Positions 45,740-55,205 of a stretch of 64,000 nt of DNA are shown here, piece by piece (positions within the stretch are counted from its first letter, which is position 1; every line of letters begins with the position of its first letter). Source of the DNA: Sediminibacterium sp. TEGAF015 (GTDB lineage: Bacteria > Bacteroidota > Bacteroidia > Chitinophagales > Chitinophagaceae). The stretch spans positions 2,294,501 to 2,358,500 of the forward strand of contig NZ_AP026683.1 of NCBI RefSeq assembly GCF_025997995.1. Reading direction: 5' to 3'. Under the pieces are notes generated by a model. The model was given only the letters and a program-made list of their open reading frames with translations, had not been told where the DNA came from and did not search any database. The translations under genes and the position numbers were made by a program.

Positions 45740-47256
45740 TAATCTTTGATTCTTGTAAAATAAAAAATTGACCCGTCTTTAAATTGCCATTCACTTGTCT
45801 TTTGATAATGTTTTCTGATAAAGATATCGTCTATTAGGTCCTCATTTTTACCATATTGAAACCATACAAGGTATATATGACGGATTTTAAGGAATTCTCC
45901 AATTTCTGTGGGAATATCTTTATGAGGTAAAGGACTTGCTTTAATGCCCGCAAGAAAAAAAACAGCATCATTGGCATTTGAATATATGGGTGCCTGGTAT
46001 TGCTGATGATGGCTTTTCATGAACTGTAAAAGGGGAGCATTTTTCCAGTGTATATCTGTATAGCCAGGAACACCTGCATAGCCAATACCTTCCCAGTTGA
46101 AAGTATGTGTTCGATAATGATACTTTGCACCAGCTGTATATACACTTAAAAAAAGTAGGAGTATTATCCACTTTTTATATCGTCTGCTTTTAGATATCCC
46201 GAAATAAAAATTATAAGCCAGTAACACAATTAATGGAATAAACAGTGGAATCAACAGTCTGCTGCTAAGCGTTTCAAAACGGGAAACAGTTGCAATAAAA
46301 AGCATGAATCCACCATAAACAAGAATGAACAAACTCAAAATGGTAACCGGACTATTGTAATACTGCTGCTGTATCAATCGGAATCCTAGAAGGATAATAA
46401 CTATTAACAGTAATAGGATACAGCTTGTTACTAAAAGGACTTTATTCTCTTCATTTCCTATTGGAAACCAATAGCCAAGCACGTTTAGAAAATCAGCTAA
46501 GTTTACAGAAAATGATTTCAAAGATGTTTGTCTGACTCCTGCAATAGTTTCGCTTACCCAATGATTTCGAAGCATATTCAACAAGGGCAAACTGCAACCG
46601 GCTAATCCAAAGAGCATGATATGTTTCAATGTAGACTTCCAGTTCAATCCTGCTTGAAATAAGATTAAAACACTTCCTGTGATAATCCAGGTGATACCTA
46701 CATACCGGACTAAACAGGAAGCAGCAGCAAAAAAAGAAGCTAAGAGAAGCCAGGAAAGAGCATTGTTTTTTAAGTAGCGCAAAAAAGCAATCACAAAGAA
46801 CAAACCGAGCAATAAAAAAAGTGTTTCAGACCACAACATCGAATACACTTCCAGTATACCTGGATTACTCAGAATAAATAGTAAAATCAACAACCTGAAA
46901 ACGCCTGATTTAATTCCACACTCCATTAATAATAAGCTGACCACATACAGTGCAGAGGCGAGGAGGATGCCATTCAGGTAAGGAGCTATCAACAGCAAAT
47001 CTGCGCCCGAAATCATTTTCAAGAACCCCAGAAAAAAAGGGTATCCTACGGGAAAATTAACAAGTGGAAGATTATTATAATCGAAAAAACGAAACTCGCT
47101 GGCAAAGTGATTGGCCGAACTTAAATAAGCTACAGAATCAGGCGAAATGCCAATCCCTCCTTTTGAGGTATAAAAAGCAATCCATATACAACACACAGCA
47201 GACGCCAACAATGCTTCCCAGTGGCTCAATAATAAACGATGGAGTACAAGCTTCAT
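45739..47256 (-). CDS. Polytopic membrane protein, GT39/ArnT-like glycosyltransferase
   Basis: About 505 aa with roughly ten to eleven transmembrane helices and a soluble C-terminal part of about 110 residues. Early in the protein the extracytoplasmic loop GGIGISPDSVAYLSSANHF contains an Asp typical of the GT-C superfamily (dolichyl-phosphate-mannose mannosyltransferase/ArnT), which transfers sugars from lipid-linked donors. I see no residues that fix the acceptor. ATG 47256 is preferred to the TTG at 47265. It sits between the NifU-like gene (19-28 bases upstream) and pnuC (1-base overlap), an unusual mixture for one transcript. Confidence 0.75.
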   Translation of the reverse strand: MKLVLHRLLLSHWEALLASAVCCIWIAFYTSKGGIGISPDSVAYLSSANHFASEFRFFDYNNLPLVNFPVGYPFFLGFLKMISGADLLLIAPYLNGILLASALYVVSLLLMECGIKSGVFRLLILLFILSNPGILEVYSMLWSETLFLLLGLFFVIAFLRYLKNNALSWLLLASFFAAASCLVRYVGITWIITGSVLILFQAGLNWKSTLKHIMLFGLAGCSLPLLNMLRNHWVSETIAGVRQTSLKSFSVNLADFLNVLGYWFPIGNEENKVLLVTSCILLLLIVIILLGFRLIQQQYYNSPVTILSLFILVYGGFMLFIATVSRFETLSSRLLIPLFIPLIVLLAYNFYFGISKSRRYKKWIILLLFLSVYTAGAKYHYRTHTFNWEGIGYAGVPGYTDIHWKNAPLLQFMKSHHQQYQAPIYSNANDAVFFLAGIKASPLPHKDIPTEIGEFLKIRHIYLVWFQYGKNEDLIDDIFIRKHYQKTSEWQFKDGSIFYFTRIKD

Positions 47257-47284
47257 GTAATGCAAGATAATGCACTACAGAGGT

Positions 47285-47884
47285 TTATTCTGCTTCGGCA
47301 ACCACTTCTTTCACTTCAGGAATCATTCGTTTCATCATTCCCTCAATACCGGCTTTCAGCGTTATCATGGATGACGGACAACCAGAACAAGATCCTTGTA
47401 GCATTAAGTTAACTACACCGTCGTTATAGCTTTTGAACTGAATGGCTCCACCATCCATTTCAACTGCGGGCTTTACATAGTTTTCCAATAATTCTTTAAC
47501 TCTCTTCACAATATCATCGTCATCCGCACTTACCGTGTTGCTGGCTTCCTGTTTTACTTTGGCAACTTCTTCTTCGTTTACAACTACTCCGCCATTTTCA
47601 AGGTATTGTTTTAAAAATTCCTTGATGGTAGGGATTACATCCTGCCAATCTTCCGTGTCAGCCGTTTTGGTGAGTGTAATAAAATTACTTGCTATGAAAA
47701 CGCTTTTGATAAAAGGAAAACTAAACAATTCCTTGGCTAACGGTGAAGGAGCCGAAAGCGTTTCATCTGCAAAATCAATGCTTTTTCCTGGATACAAAAG
47801 CTTGTTGGCTACAAACTTCATAGTCTCAGGATTAGGAGTCATTTCTGTATAAATGCTGATGACAGGGTTGCCAGTCGTTATCAT
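47285..47884 (-). CDS. Nfu/NifU-type iron-sulfur scaffold protein
   Basis: 199 aa iron-sulfur carrier. An N-terminal Nfu_N domain (about 10-95, TEMTPNPETMKFVANK) is followed by a linker and a C-terminal NifU domain with the cluster-binding CxxC in GSCSGCPSSMITLK (about residues 165-178). It delivers 4Fe-4S clusters to apoproteins; a client such as NadA is possible but only by inference. A -7-like box (complement of 47915-47922) lies upstream. First gene of the nifU/membrane glycosyltransferase/pnuC/nadR run. Confidence 0.93.
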   Translation of the reverse strand: MITTGNPVISIYTEMTPNPETMKFVANKLLYPGKSIDFADETLSAPSPLAKELFSFPFIKSVFIASNFITLTKTADTEDWQDVIPTIKEFLKQYLENGGVVVNEEEVAKVKQEASNTVSADDDDIVKRVKELLENYVKPAVEMDGGAIQFKSYNDGVVNLMLQGSCSGCPSSMITLKAGIEGMMKRMIPEVKEVVAEAE

Positions 47885-47914
47885 GGTATGCGTTTTTTAA
47901 ATATGAATCAGATA

Positions 47915-47922
47915 CAAATTTA
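47915..47922 (-). promoter_or_regulatory. Candidate -7 box for the NifU-like gene
   Basis: The complement reads TAAATTTG, an exact TAnnTTTG match, about 31 bases before the start codon. A TTTG 25 bases upstream may act as -33, slightly beyond the usual spacing. Confidence 0.45.
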
Positions 47923-48076
47923 AAACAAATCGACGGGAGCGAATGTTCAAAGCGTCGAGTTTAACGGTTTGATACGCTTATTTTTCGGATATCGTAAGTT
48001 AAGCCAATAATCAGCCAAATTTTACGTTATCAATATTGCATTTCGCCTTTTTGAAGTCTAGCTAATGAAATAACCC

Positions 48077-49306
48077 ATGCGAAACCTTGTCTTTTTATGT
48101 ATCTGGATGATGTTTTCCAGCCAGTTGAAGGCTCAGATAGACCCTTTTGTGCTTGGAATGACCCTGGGTGGCGGTGAAATAAACGACAATCAGTTGCCTG
48201 GACATCTTAATGAACATTATCAATATCCCACAGAGGAAGAAGTAGACTACTATTATCAGAGGGGGTTTAGACTTATTACGATCCCTTTTCGCTGGGAGCG
48301 TGTACAAAAAAACCTGGGCGGAGACTTGGATTATGGAGAAATTGGAGAGATCCGCAAAGTTGTAACCTGGGCTTCCAATCGGAATATGCAGGTTATTCTT
48401 TCCATGTACAACAGTGGCAGATACCGCAAATATGGAGTAGATTATATAGTAGGTTCTTATTCGGTAAGCAGACAGGATTTTGCGGATTGCTGGAATAAAA
48501 TTGCCAACGCTTTTGCCGGATACCCCAATATATATGGATATAATCTGATGTCTGAACCACATGATATGCAGGCGTTTGATTGGCAAACTACCGCCCAGTG
48601 GGCCATTAGTTCCATCCGTCAGGCGGATCGCAGAAGCCGCATTATTATTTCAGGCAATAACTATGCAGCTGCCGAAAGCTGGCCGGATTATTCTGACGCC
48701 TTAAAATACCTGAATGATCCTCAGGACAAACTAGTGTATAATGCACACTGTTATTTTGACAACGACTTTACCGGGAAGTATTTATTTTCCTATGATCAGA
48801 ATCAGGCATGGGATTCAACAGGTATACAGCGGGCAATGCCTTTTGTACAATGGTTAAAACAGAATAATAAGCGAGGGATGATTGGCCAATTTGGTGTACC
48901 CGATACAGATGCCCGCTGGTTGAATATTATGGATAAATTCCTTCAATATTTAAAGTCAGAAAATGTTACTGCTCAGTATAGTTCTTCTGGAAAAAAACTT
49001 TCAGGTAATCCGGTTAGTACTTATCCACTGGCAAGTGTAGAACGCCCCCAGATCAAAACCCTGCAATCTTTTCTGGATGCTTCCGGATTTTCGAATAAGC
49101 CCTGGTCAGAAAAAACAGAAACAGTTGCCAATAACGATGCGGCAAAAAAGGCCGAAGTTGAAGCTCCGGCAGAGCCGCCTTCCTCTTTTTTATTTTTACC
49201 TGGTACTGTTTTATTGCCGCAACCCAATGGAGGTTTGTACAAACCGGTTTTAAAATCAAATATCCGGGAGAAAGCTGTTAGAACTGCTAAATATCGGACA
49301 CCCTAG
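48077..49306 (+). CDS. Secreted GH5-like protein with nucleophile Glu replaced by Gln
   Basis: 409 aa exported protein. After a signal peptide ending QLKAQ comes a glycoside hydrolase family 5 (cellulase-like) TIM-barrel: GFRLITIPFRWERVQ, YGYNLMSEPHD (acid/base E160; the usual Asn-Glu-Pro is Ser-Glu-Pro), YNAHCYFDND, and the strand-7 motif as MIGQFGVP where GEFG is expected. The nucleophile position is thus Q271 (CAA; one base from GAA). Such a protein may bind rather than cut glycans. The last 110 residues are low-complexity (Ala/Glu/Pro-rich) and not part of the domain. Divergent from the nifU-like gene. Confidence 0.82.
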   Translation: MRNLVFLCIWMMFSSQLKAQIDPFVLGMTLGGGEINDNQLPGHLNEHYQYPTEEEVDYYYQRGFRLITIPFRWERVQKNLGGDLDYGEIGEIRKVVTWASNRNMQVILSMYNSGRYRKYGVDYIVGSYSVSRQDFADCWNKIANAFAGYPNIYGYNLMSEPHDMQAFDWQTTAQWAISSIRQADRRSRIIISGNNYAAAESWPDYSDALKYLNDPQDKLVYNAHCYFDNDFTGKYLFSYDQNQAWDSTGIQRAMPFVQWLKQNNKRGMIGQFGVPDTDARWLNIMDKFLQYLKSENVTAQYSSSGKKLSGNPVSTYPLASVERPQIKTLQSFLDASGFSNKPWSEKTETVANNDAAKKAEVEAPAEPPSSFLFLPGTVLLPQPNGGLYKPVLKSNIREKAVRTAKYRTP

Positions 49307-49353
49307 TAGCCAGATTGTACATAGAAATATTAAAATTCTAAATGACATCTAAT

Positions 49354-51705
49354 TTATGGGTTCACGATTCTGAGCTTTGCGTAATTCAACAAAATTTTCT
49401 TTTCACCGTTCACGCCAAAATCAATCGTGGCAACAGGATTGTGTGCAGACCCTTCCATAGATTTAACAATACCGAACCCAAATTTCTGGTGTTCTACTTT
49501 TTGCCCGGCTTCTAAATTAGAAGTATCGCTGGGTGTAAAATCTGCTGAAGGAATATGTGCTACTACTTTAGGTGCTAAAGGCTGAATGGGCATGTATTCA
49601 GGTTTATTAGCAGCTGGTTTTTTGGCTGGAGGAGGTCCATATTTCTGTGCAGCCTGTTGCGCAGATGAGCCAAAACCTCTGTTCATTCTTTCAAAGGCAG
49701 ATCCCCATTGTGAGGAACCGTGATTTCTGGCGCCTCCGCCCGCATAGGATTTATCTATTGACTCTTCTGGCATTTCTTCTATAAAACGACTGGGTTCATT
49801 TTGTACCAATTGACCAAAACGATAACGAGAATTGGCGTAGGTTAACCAAAGTCTTTCTTTTGCCCTGGTTACAGCCACATAAAACAATCTTCTTTCCTCT
49901 TCCAGTTCTTCCCTTGTATTAATACTCATAGCACTTGGAAATAAAGTCTCTTCTACTCCACCCACAAATACACATCCGAACTCAAGACCTTTTGCTGCAT
50001 GAATGGTCATTAGTTTAACCACATCATTATTTTCCTTATCGTCATCTGCATCGGTCAATAAAGTAATCTGCTGCAGATAAGATCCTAGTGTCTTATCACC
50101 CAGTTCCCCATCTTCATTACTAGGACTTTCTGTCCATTCTTTGATAGAGTTAAATAGCTCCTGTACGTTTTCGTATCGGGCAAGACCTTCGGTAGTTTTG
50201 TCATTAAAGAGCTCTTTAACCAGGTTAGTATGTTTGCCCACCTGAGTTGCTACATCAAATGCATTATTATTGTTCAGCATACTCTGGAAGTAGCGAATCA
50301 TGGTAGCAAAATTCTGTAACGCTTCCAGTGTACCAGCTTTGAATCCAAATTCACCTGCCCTTACTACTACATTAAATACAGGAATATTTTGTTCATTGGC
50401 AATGATGACTAACTTTTCAATTGTCGTTTTTCCAATCCCTCTAACAGGATAGTTGATGATGCGTTTTAAGGCCTCTTCATCATTGATATTGACAATCACT
50501 CTTAAATAAGCAAGTATATCTTTGATTTCCTTTCGCTGATAGAAACTAACTCCACCGTAAATCCGGTAAGGGATTCCCATTTTTCTAAGACTTTCCTCAA
50601 AGGAACGGCTCTGGGCATTGGTTCTGTAGAGAATAGCAAAGTCTTTATTGTAATAATGATTACGAAGTTTTTGTTCCTGTATAGTGTCAGCAACAAATTT
50701 TCCCTCCTCATTATCAGTTAGCGTTCTTACTAATTTTATTTTTTCTCCTTCCTGGTTCTCGGTCCAGAGGTTTTTTGGAATCTGTCCTTTGTTATTTTTA
50801 ATAACTTGGTTGGCAACTTTTAAAATTTGCTGGCTACTTCTGTAATTCTGTTCCAGTTTAACCACTTTAACATCGTCATAGTCTTTCTGGAATTGTAAAA
50901 TATTTTCAATGGTTGCGCCCCGGAAACTATAAATACTTTGTGCGTCATCTCCAACAACGCAGATATTTTCATGTGCAGCAGCCAATAATTTACTAATCTG
51001 GTACTGAACCGGATTGGTATCCTGGTACTCATCAATCAGCAGATATTTGAATTTGTGCTGATACTTGTGTAAAGCTTCAGGAAAATTATTCAGTAACTCA
51101 TACATTTTTAACAACAGGTCGTCAAAATCCATCGCACCATTCTTAAAACAACGTTTTGCATAGGCGCCATATACCTGTGCAATAGCAGGACGATTCGCCC
51201 TTGCATCTTCCTGTTGAATGGCATAGTCTGTTGCATATTCTGCAGGACCAACTAATGCGTTTTTTGCTGATGAAATTCTATTTCCTACTATATTGGGTTT
51301 ATAGTGTTTATCATCTAGGTGTAATTCGTTGATTACCGTTTTTAATACTGATCGGCTATCATCTGTGTCGTAAATAGTAAAATTGCTTGGGTAGCCTAAT
51401 TTATGCGCTTCGGCTCTTAATATGCGTGCAAACACACTATGAAAGGTTCCCACATATAAGTTTCTTGCTTCTGAGTTACCAAGAATTTTTTCAATTCTCT
51501 CTTTCATTTCAGCAGCAGCCTTATTGGTAAAGGTAAGCGCCAGTATATTGAAAGCATCTACTCCATTGGCCATTAGGTGCGCAATGCGAGTGGTGAGCAC
51601 TTTTGTTTTCCCGCTTCCTGCTCCCGCTACAATCATCAACGGTCCCTTAATATGAGTAACAGCTTCTCTTTGCGAGTCGTTCAATCCATTCAAATAATCC
51701 TGCAT
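49354..51705 (-). CDS. UvrD/PcrA-family DNA helicase
   Basis: About 783 aa superfamily 1A 3'-5' helicase for repair and fork maintenance. Motifs in order: Walker A AGAGSGKT, TFTNKAAAEMKERI, DEYQDTNPVQY, GDDAQSIYSFRGA, EQNYRSSQ, TIHAAKGLEF, VAVTRAKERLWL. The C-terminal extension ends in the PcrA-type Tudor-like region (VEHQKFGFGIVKS). ATG 51705 (MQDYLNGLNDSQREAV) is the family start; TTG 51714 adds three residues. It lies 40 bases downstream of the hybrid kinase gene on the same strand. Confidence 0.95.
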   Translation of the reverse strand: MQDYLNGLNDSQREAVTHIKGPLMIVAGAGSGKTKVLTTRIAHLMANGVDAFNILALTFTNKAAAEMKERIEKILGNSEARNLYVGTFHSVFARILRAEAHKLGYPSNFTIYDTDDSRSVLKTVINELHLDDKHYKPNIVGNRISSAKNALVGPAEYATDYAIQQEDARANRPAIAQVYGAYAKRCFKNGAMDFDDLLLKMYELLNNFPEALHKYQHKFKYLLIDEYQDTNPVQYQISKLLAAAHENICVVGDDAQSIYSFRGATIENILQFQKDYDDVKVVKLEQNYRSSQQILKVANQVIKNNKGQIPKNLWTENQEGEKIKLVRTLTDNEEGKFVADTIQEQKLRNHYYNKDFAILYRTNAQSRSFEESLRKMGIPYRIYGGVSFYQRKEIKDILAYLRVIVNINDEEALKRIINYPVRGIGKTTIEKLVIIANEQNIPVFNVVVRAGEFGFKAGTLEALQNFATMIRYFQSMLNNNNAFDVATQVGKHTNLVKELFNDKTTEGLARYENVQELFNSIKEWTESPSNEDGELGDKTLGSYLQQITLLTDADDDKENNDVVKLMTIHAAKGLEFGCVFVGGVEETLFPSAMSINTREELEEERRLFYVAVTRAKERLWLTYANSRYRFGQLVQNEPSRFIEEMPEESIDKSYAGGGARNHGSSQWGSAFERMNRGFGSSAQQAAQKYGPPPAKKPAANKPEYMPIQPLAPKVVAHIPSADFTPSDTSNLEAGQKVEHQKFGFGIVKSMEGSAHNPVATIDFGVNGEKKILLNYAKLRIVNP

Positions 51706-51744
51706 AGAAATCAATTCAACTGCAAGATACTCTCTTAACCTGTT

Positions 51745-54126
51745 TTATTGAGGGTGAATTCCTGTATAATGAAGAATAAGTTTAAATAATTCTGAAGGTA
51801 TAAATGGTTTTACTACTATATCATTGATACCCATATTTTTAATCCGCTCTTCTATATCACGGGGCAAACTGGCTGTAAGTGCAATAATGGGAGTTTTAGC
51901 GCCTCTTTCCCTTAATATTCTTGTAGCCTGATAACCATCCATTACCGGCATATGCATGTCCATCAAGACAATTGTATGTTTCTCCTCATCAAAAAGATCA
52001 ATTGCTTCCTGTCCGTTTTGAGCAATATCAATTGCCGCTCCCCATTTGCTTAAAAATGTTTTGGCAACCAAAACGTTCACTTCATTGTCTTCTACCAGCA
52101 ACACATAGATCCCCTTCAGGGGCCTACTTTCTTCAGCCGGAAATTCCTGTATTACTTCTTCCTTAGCTAAGATCTGCGAATGTAAAATCGGATAACTGAT
52201 TTCAAAATAAAAAGTAGATCCTTTGTCAGGTTCGCTTTTTAGTTTTAATTCTGCACCCTGTAAAGCCAATAGTTTTTTACTGATGGCCAGTCCAAGTCCG
52301 GTACCTCCAAAGTTTCTGGATGTACTATTATCCGCCTGTGTGAATTGTTCAAAAATCAATTGTTGTTTTTCTTGTGCAATACCAATTCCGGTATCCTCAA
52401 TTTCAATTAGCAATCTCAATCTTAATTCATCTCTGCTGAGGACACCAATTCTTAAGGCAACATGTCCTCTTTTTGTAAACTTAATGGCATTATGTATAAG
52501 GTTTCCAATGATTTGACTTGTTCGGGTAGGATCTCCCAAAACTTTAATGTTCACATTGTTATCTAAGATTAATTTTAATTCAATTCCTTTCTCTTTTGCC
52601 AATGTACCAAATCCTGCAACCAGATTTTCAGCAATGGTTTTCAGATTCATTTCAATTGACTCAAAACCTATTTTTCCAGCTTCAATTTTATTGAAATCCA
52701 GAATATCATTAACAATCGATAATAAATTTTTGGCTGAAAAAAGCAGCACATTCAACTGTTCTTTTTGCTCTTCAGATGGTTTTTCCATGAGCATAATATT
52801 GGTCATACCCAGAATAGAATTCAAGGGAGTTCTGATTTCATGCGACATAGTACTCAAGAAATCATTCTTCGCTTTTAATCCCATTTCTGCCTGTTTTTTT
52901 GCTTCTTTTAGTGTAAAGGCAAACCGATGAGAAAGGATTAAAGACTGACAGAAGAAAAAACTGATATAGCCAAAGAACAAAACAAATCTTGGAGGCTGAA
53001 TAACATTGAAATATTTTAAGTTAATCAGTATAAAAATGATTAATAAAATTCCTGTACTTAGCAGTGCGTATTTAGCACCTAACTTTTTATTAAAGTAGGC
53101 TTTGAAATAAATGTAAAAAGCATGCGCAATAACCATGAACATCACAATCAGAAAAGGATTCAATAACTGGGTAAAAACGCTCGGAGGAAAAAGTATTACA
53201 AGCAAACAAAGTATCCCAGCCATTATGGCTTCTATTCTGATTAACCATTTATTGGTTTCTTCTGGAAACAAATATTTGGTGTAAAACATAAAGAAGATCA
53301 CGCTGACAAATAAACTTAGGTATTCTAGATGAACCCCAATAATCCATGGATAACTGAGAAACAAACTGTGGAGTACATAATTATCTGAGCCAACAATCCG
53401 ATAACTATAAGCAATGCAGAATAAAGAGAAATACAAAATGACCCTGTCGTGTTTCCCAAAGTAAAAAAGACCAATGAAAAAGAGTCCGCCCATTAGGATG
53501 GCTCCTGCCAACAATAAATCAAAACCATCTTCTGCAGCTTTCTCTGCTGTTAACTGAGTGGTATTTCCAATAACTATGGGTTTATATGGTCCCCCTTTTG
53601 AATGTCTAAAATTGGCAACTTGTAAAACAAGAGAAATAGTATCTGAAACCGGTAGCGTTACTACCTGTTCTATCCATTTCTCAATGGTAGTCTCTTTGGT
53701 CTTCCCCGGTTTACCTGCTACCGCAAATAGATTTCCGTTTATAAATAATTCAAATGAACAATAGGTATCCGGTAGTACTATGGAGAGGTCTTTTTGTTTG
53801 TTGGGGTCCAGTAAAACTTTTAAAGTATAGGTTGCAAAACCCTTTACTGATAATTTTTGTCCATTCAGCACTTTTGTATCCCATCGTTCAGGAAAATAGG
53901 TAAAGTATTCAGGAGCGTTTTTAATTTCATTCGGCTGGAGTAGTTCATTCCAGTAAAAACCCCAGTTGCCATTTAAGGCAACAGGTTTATTCTTTATATC
54001 AACTTTTCTTAAATCAAGTACCCCATTTTGTATTGATTGCTCTTGTGCAATGGAAAACCCAACTGAAAAAAGGAACAGTATAAAGATCAGGAATCTGAAA
54101 ATTGGTTTTCCAGGGATATGGAACAT
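51745..54126 (-). CDS. Hybrid sensor histidine kinase with 7TMR-DISM sensor and receiver
   Basis: 793 aa. Signal/anchor, extracytoplasmic 7TMR-DISMED2-like domain (about 30-190), seven hydrophobic segments (about 205-400), HisKA with phosphoacceptor His in MSHEIRTPLNSILG (about residue 431), HATPase_c (NAIKFTKRG, DTGIGIAQ, GGTGLGLAIS) and a C-terminal receiver (LVEDNEVN; phosphoacceptor in VLMDMHMPVMDGY; Lys in VVKPF). No separate output domain is present, so phosphate is likely passed on to another protein. It differs from the HisKA_3 kinase at 15608 but shares the sensor type. Confidence 0.92.
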   Translation of the reverse strand: MFHIPGKPIFRFLIFILFLFSVGFSIAQEQSIQNGVLDLRKVDIKNKPVALNGNWGFYWNELLQPNEIKNAPEYFTYFPERWDTKVLNGQKLSVKGFATYTLKVLLDPNKQKDLSIVLPDTYCSFELFINGNLFAVAGKPGKTKETTIEKWIEQVVTLPVSDTISLVLQVANFRHSKGGPYKPIVIGNTTQLTAEKAAEDGFDLLLAGAILMGGLFFIGLFYFGKHDRVILYFSLFCIAYSYRIVGSDNYVLHSLFLSYPWIIGVHLEYLSLFVSVIFFMFYTKYLFPEETNKWLIRIEAIMAGILCLLVILFPPSVFTQLLNPFLIVMFMVIAHAFYIYFKAYFNKKLGAKYALLSTGILLIIFILINLKYFNVIQPPRFVLFFGYISFFFCQSLILSHRFAFTLKEAKKQAEMGLKAKNDFLSTMSHEIRTPLNSILGMTNIMLMEKPSEEQKEQLNVLLFSAKNLLSIVNDILDFNKIEAGKIGFESIEMNLKTIAENLVAGFGTLAKEKGIELKLILDNNVNIKVLGDPTRTSQIIGNLIHNAIKFTKRGHVALRIGVLSRDELRLRLLIEIEDTGIGIAQEKQQLIFEQFTQADNSTSRNFGGTGLGLAISKKLLALQGAELKLKSEPDKGSTFYFEISYPILHSQILAKEEVIQEFPAEESRPLKGIYVLLVEDNEVNVLVAKTFLSKWGAAIDIAQNGQEAIDLFDEEKHTIVLMDMHMPVMDGYQATRILRERGAKTPIIALTASLPRDIEERIKNMGINDIVVKPFIPSELFKLILHYTGIHPQ

Positions 54127-54174
54127 GGATTTTTAATTGACAATTCAATTTATGATTAAAAGTTTATATAAAAA

Positions 54175-54204
54175 AAGCGCCAGAGATTGCTTTCCCCGGC
54201 GCTT
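54175..54204 (-). terminator. Intrinsic terminator after the OmpA-like gene
   Basis: On the minus strand AAGCGCCGGGGA pairs with TCTCTGGCGCTT (with G-T wobbles) around a 6-base loop, followed by a run of T. It lies about 20 bases after the OmpA-like stop. Confidence 0.85.
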
Positions 54205-54224
54205 CATTATCAATTAGTTAAAAA

Positions 54225-55115
54225 TTATTTCTTTCGTTCCAACAATTTAAAGAACTGATCCAATTGAGGTAAAATTACAATACGAGTTCTTCTGTTGGTG
54301 GCTCTTCCTTCTGCAGTAGTATTGTCTGTTAAAGGAACATACTGGCTTCTTCCGGCTGCTGTCATGCGCTTGGGATTCATTCCATATGATTCCTGCAGGA
54401 TTCTTACTACTGTTGTTGCTCTTTTAACACTCAGGTCCCAGTTGTCAATCATTCCTCCGCCTTTAATTAAAGGAATGGAATCCGTATGACCCTCTACCAT
54501 GAATTCAATTTCAGGCTGAGCATTAAGCACTTTGGCAACCTTTCCTAGAACATCTTTAGCACGGTCAGTTACATCATAGCTACCACTTTTGAATAAAAGC
54601 TTATCAGAGATATCTACATAAACCACGCCCTTGTCTACTTTGATATTGATATCCTTGTCGTCCATATTACCCAATACACCTTTTAGGTTCATCACCAATG
54701 CCATGTTTAAAGAGTCTTTTCTGGCAATGGATCCCTGTAAGTCCTGAATGTATAAGTCTTTGGCACCAATATTTTCCAGTGATCTTCTAATACTTTCCGC
54801 CTGAGCTCCTGTTACAACTGACAAATCCTTCAGTTGATTCAATACCATACTATTGGTTTGTTTTACGTAATCCAGTTGTGTATTGGTAGTACCCAATTGC
54901 GCTTCAACAGATTGTTTCTGTGTTTGTAGATTACTGATCTGATTTTTGGCTTTGTTAAATTCCTCTTCCAGGTTTCTGTATTTTCCCTGTAATTCTGCAT
55001 ATGCCCCATTCAATTCGCCATACCGGGCTTCTGCTTGTCTCAATTGTTTCGGGCTAACACAGGCGAATAAACTCATAGAAGCCAAAACGGCTAAAGTGTA
55101 GAATTTCATTTTCAT
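54225..55115 (-). CDS. OmpA-family peptidoglycan-binding lipoprotein with coiled coil
   Basis: 296 aa. Lipobox SLFAC (Cys near residue 19) predicts outer-membrane lipidation. Residues about 25-125 form a long heptad coiled coil rich in Gln/Glu/Lys, then an OmpA/MotB-type C-terminal domain (about 165-290) with VEGHTDSIPL and NWDLSVKRATTVVRIL, and GRSQYVP, the residues that contact diaminopimelate. It probably tethers the outer membrane to peptidoglycan. It stands alone with its own terminator. Confidence 0.93.
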   Translation of the reverse strand: MKMKFYTLAVLASMSLFACVSPKQLRQAEARYGELNGAYAELQGKYRNLEEEFNKAKNQISNLQTQKQSVEAQLGTTNTQLDYVKQTNSMVLNQLKDLSVVTGAQAESIRRSLENIGAKDLYIQDLQGSIARKDSLNMALVMNLKGVLGNMDDKDINIKVDKGVVYVDISDKLLFKSGSYDVTDRAKDVLGKVAKVLNAQPEIEFMVEGHTDSIPLIKGGGMIDNWDLSVKRATTVVRILQESYGMNPKRMTAAGRSQYVPLTDNTTAEGRATNRRTRIVILPQLDQFFKLLERKK

Positions 55116-55205
55116 TGGTCTTACATATTATTGGTCAATTGTTGGTACAAACGCAAACCCATACCAATTATTGTGCCGTTACTAAATAAGTTAAACGGGT
55201 GCAAG

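Noticed and set aside
47960..47995. AGCGT/ACGCT hairpin followed by TATTTTT in the nifU/GH5 gap
   Set aside because: The stem is only 5-6 bp with a long loop, and no plus-strand gene lies immediately upstream to terminate.
48095..48586. 163-codon open frame opposite the GH5-like gene
   Set aside because: Antisense shadow of a clear protein-coding gene with no independent support.
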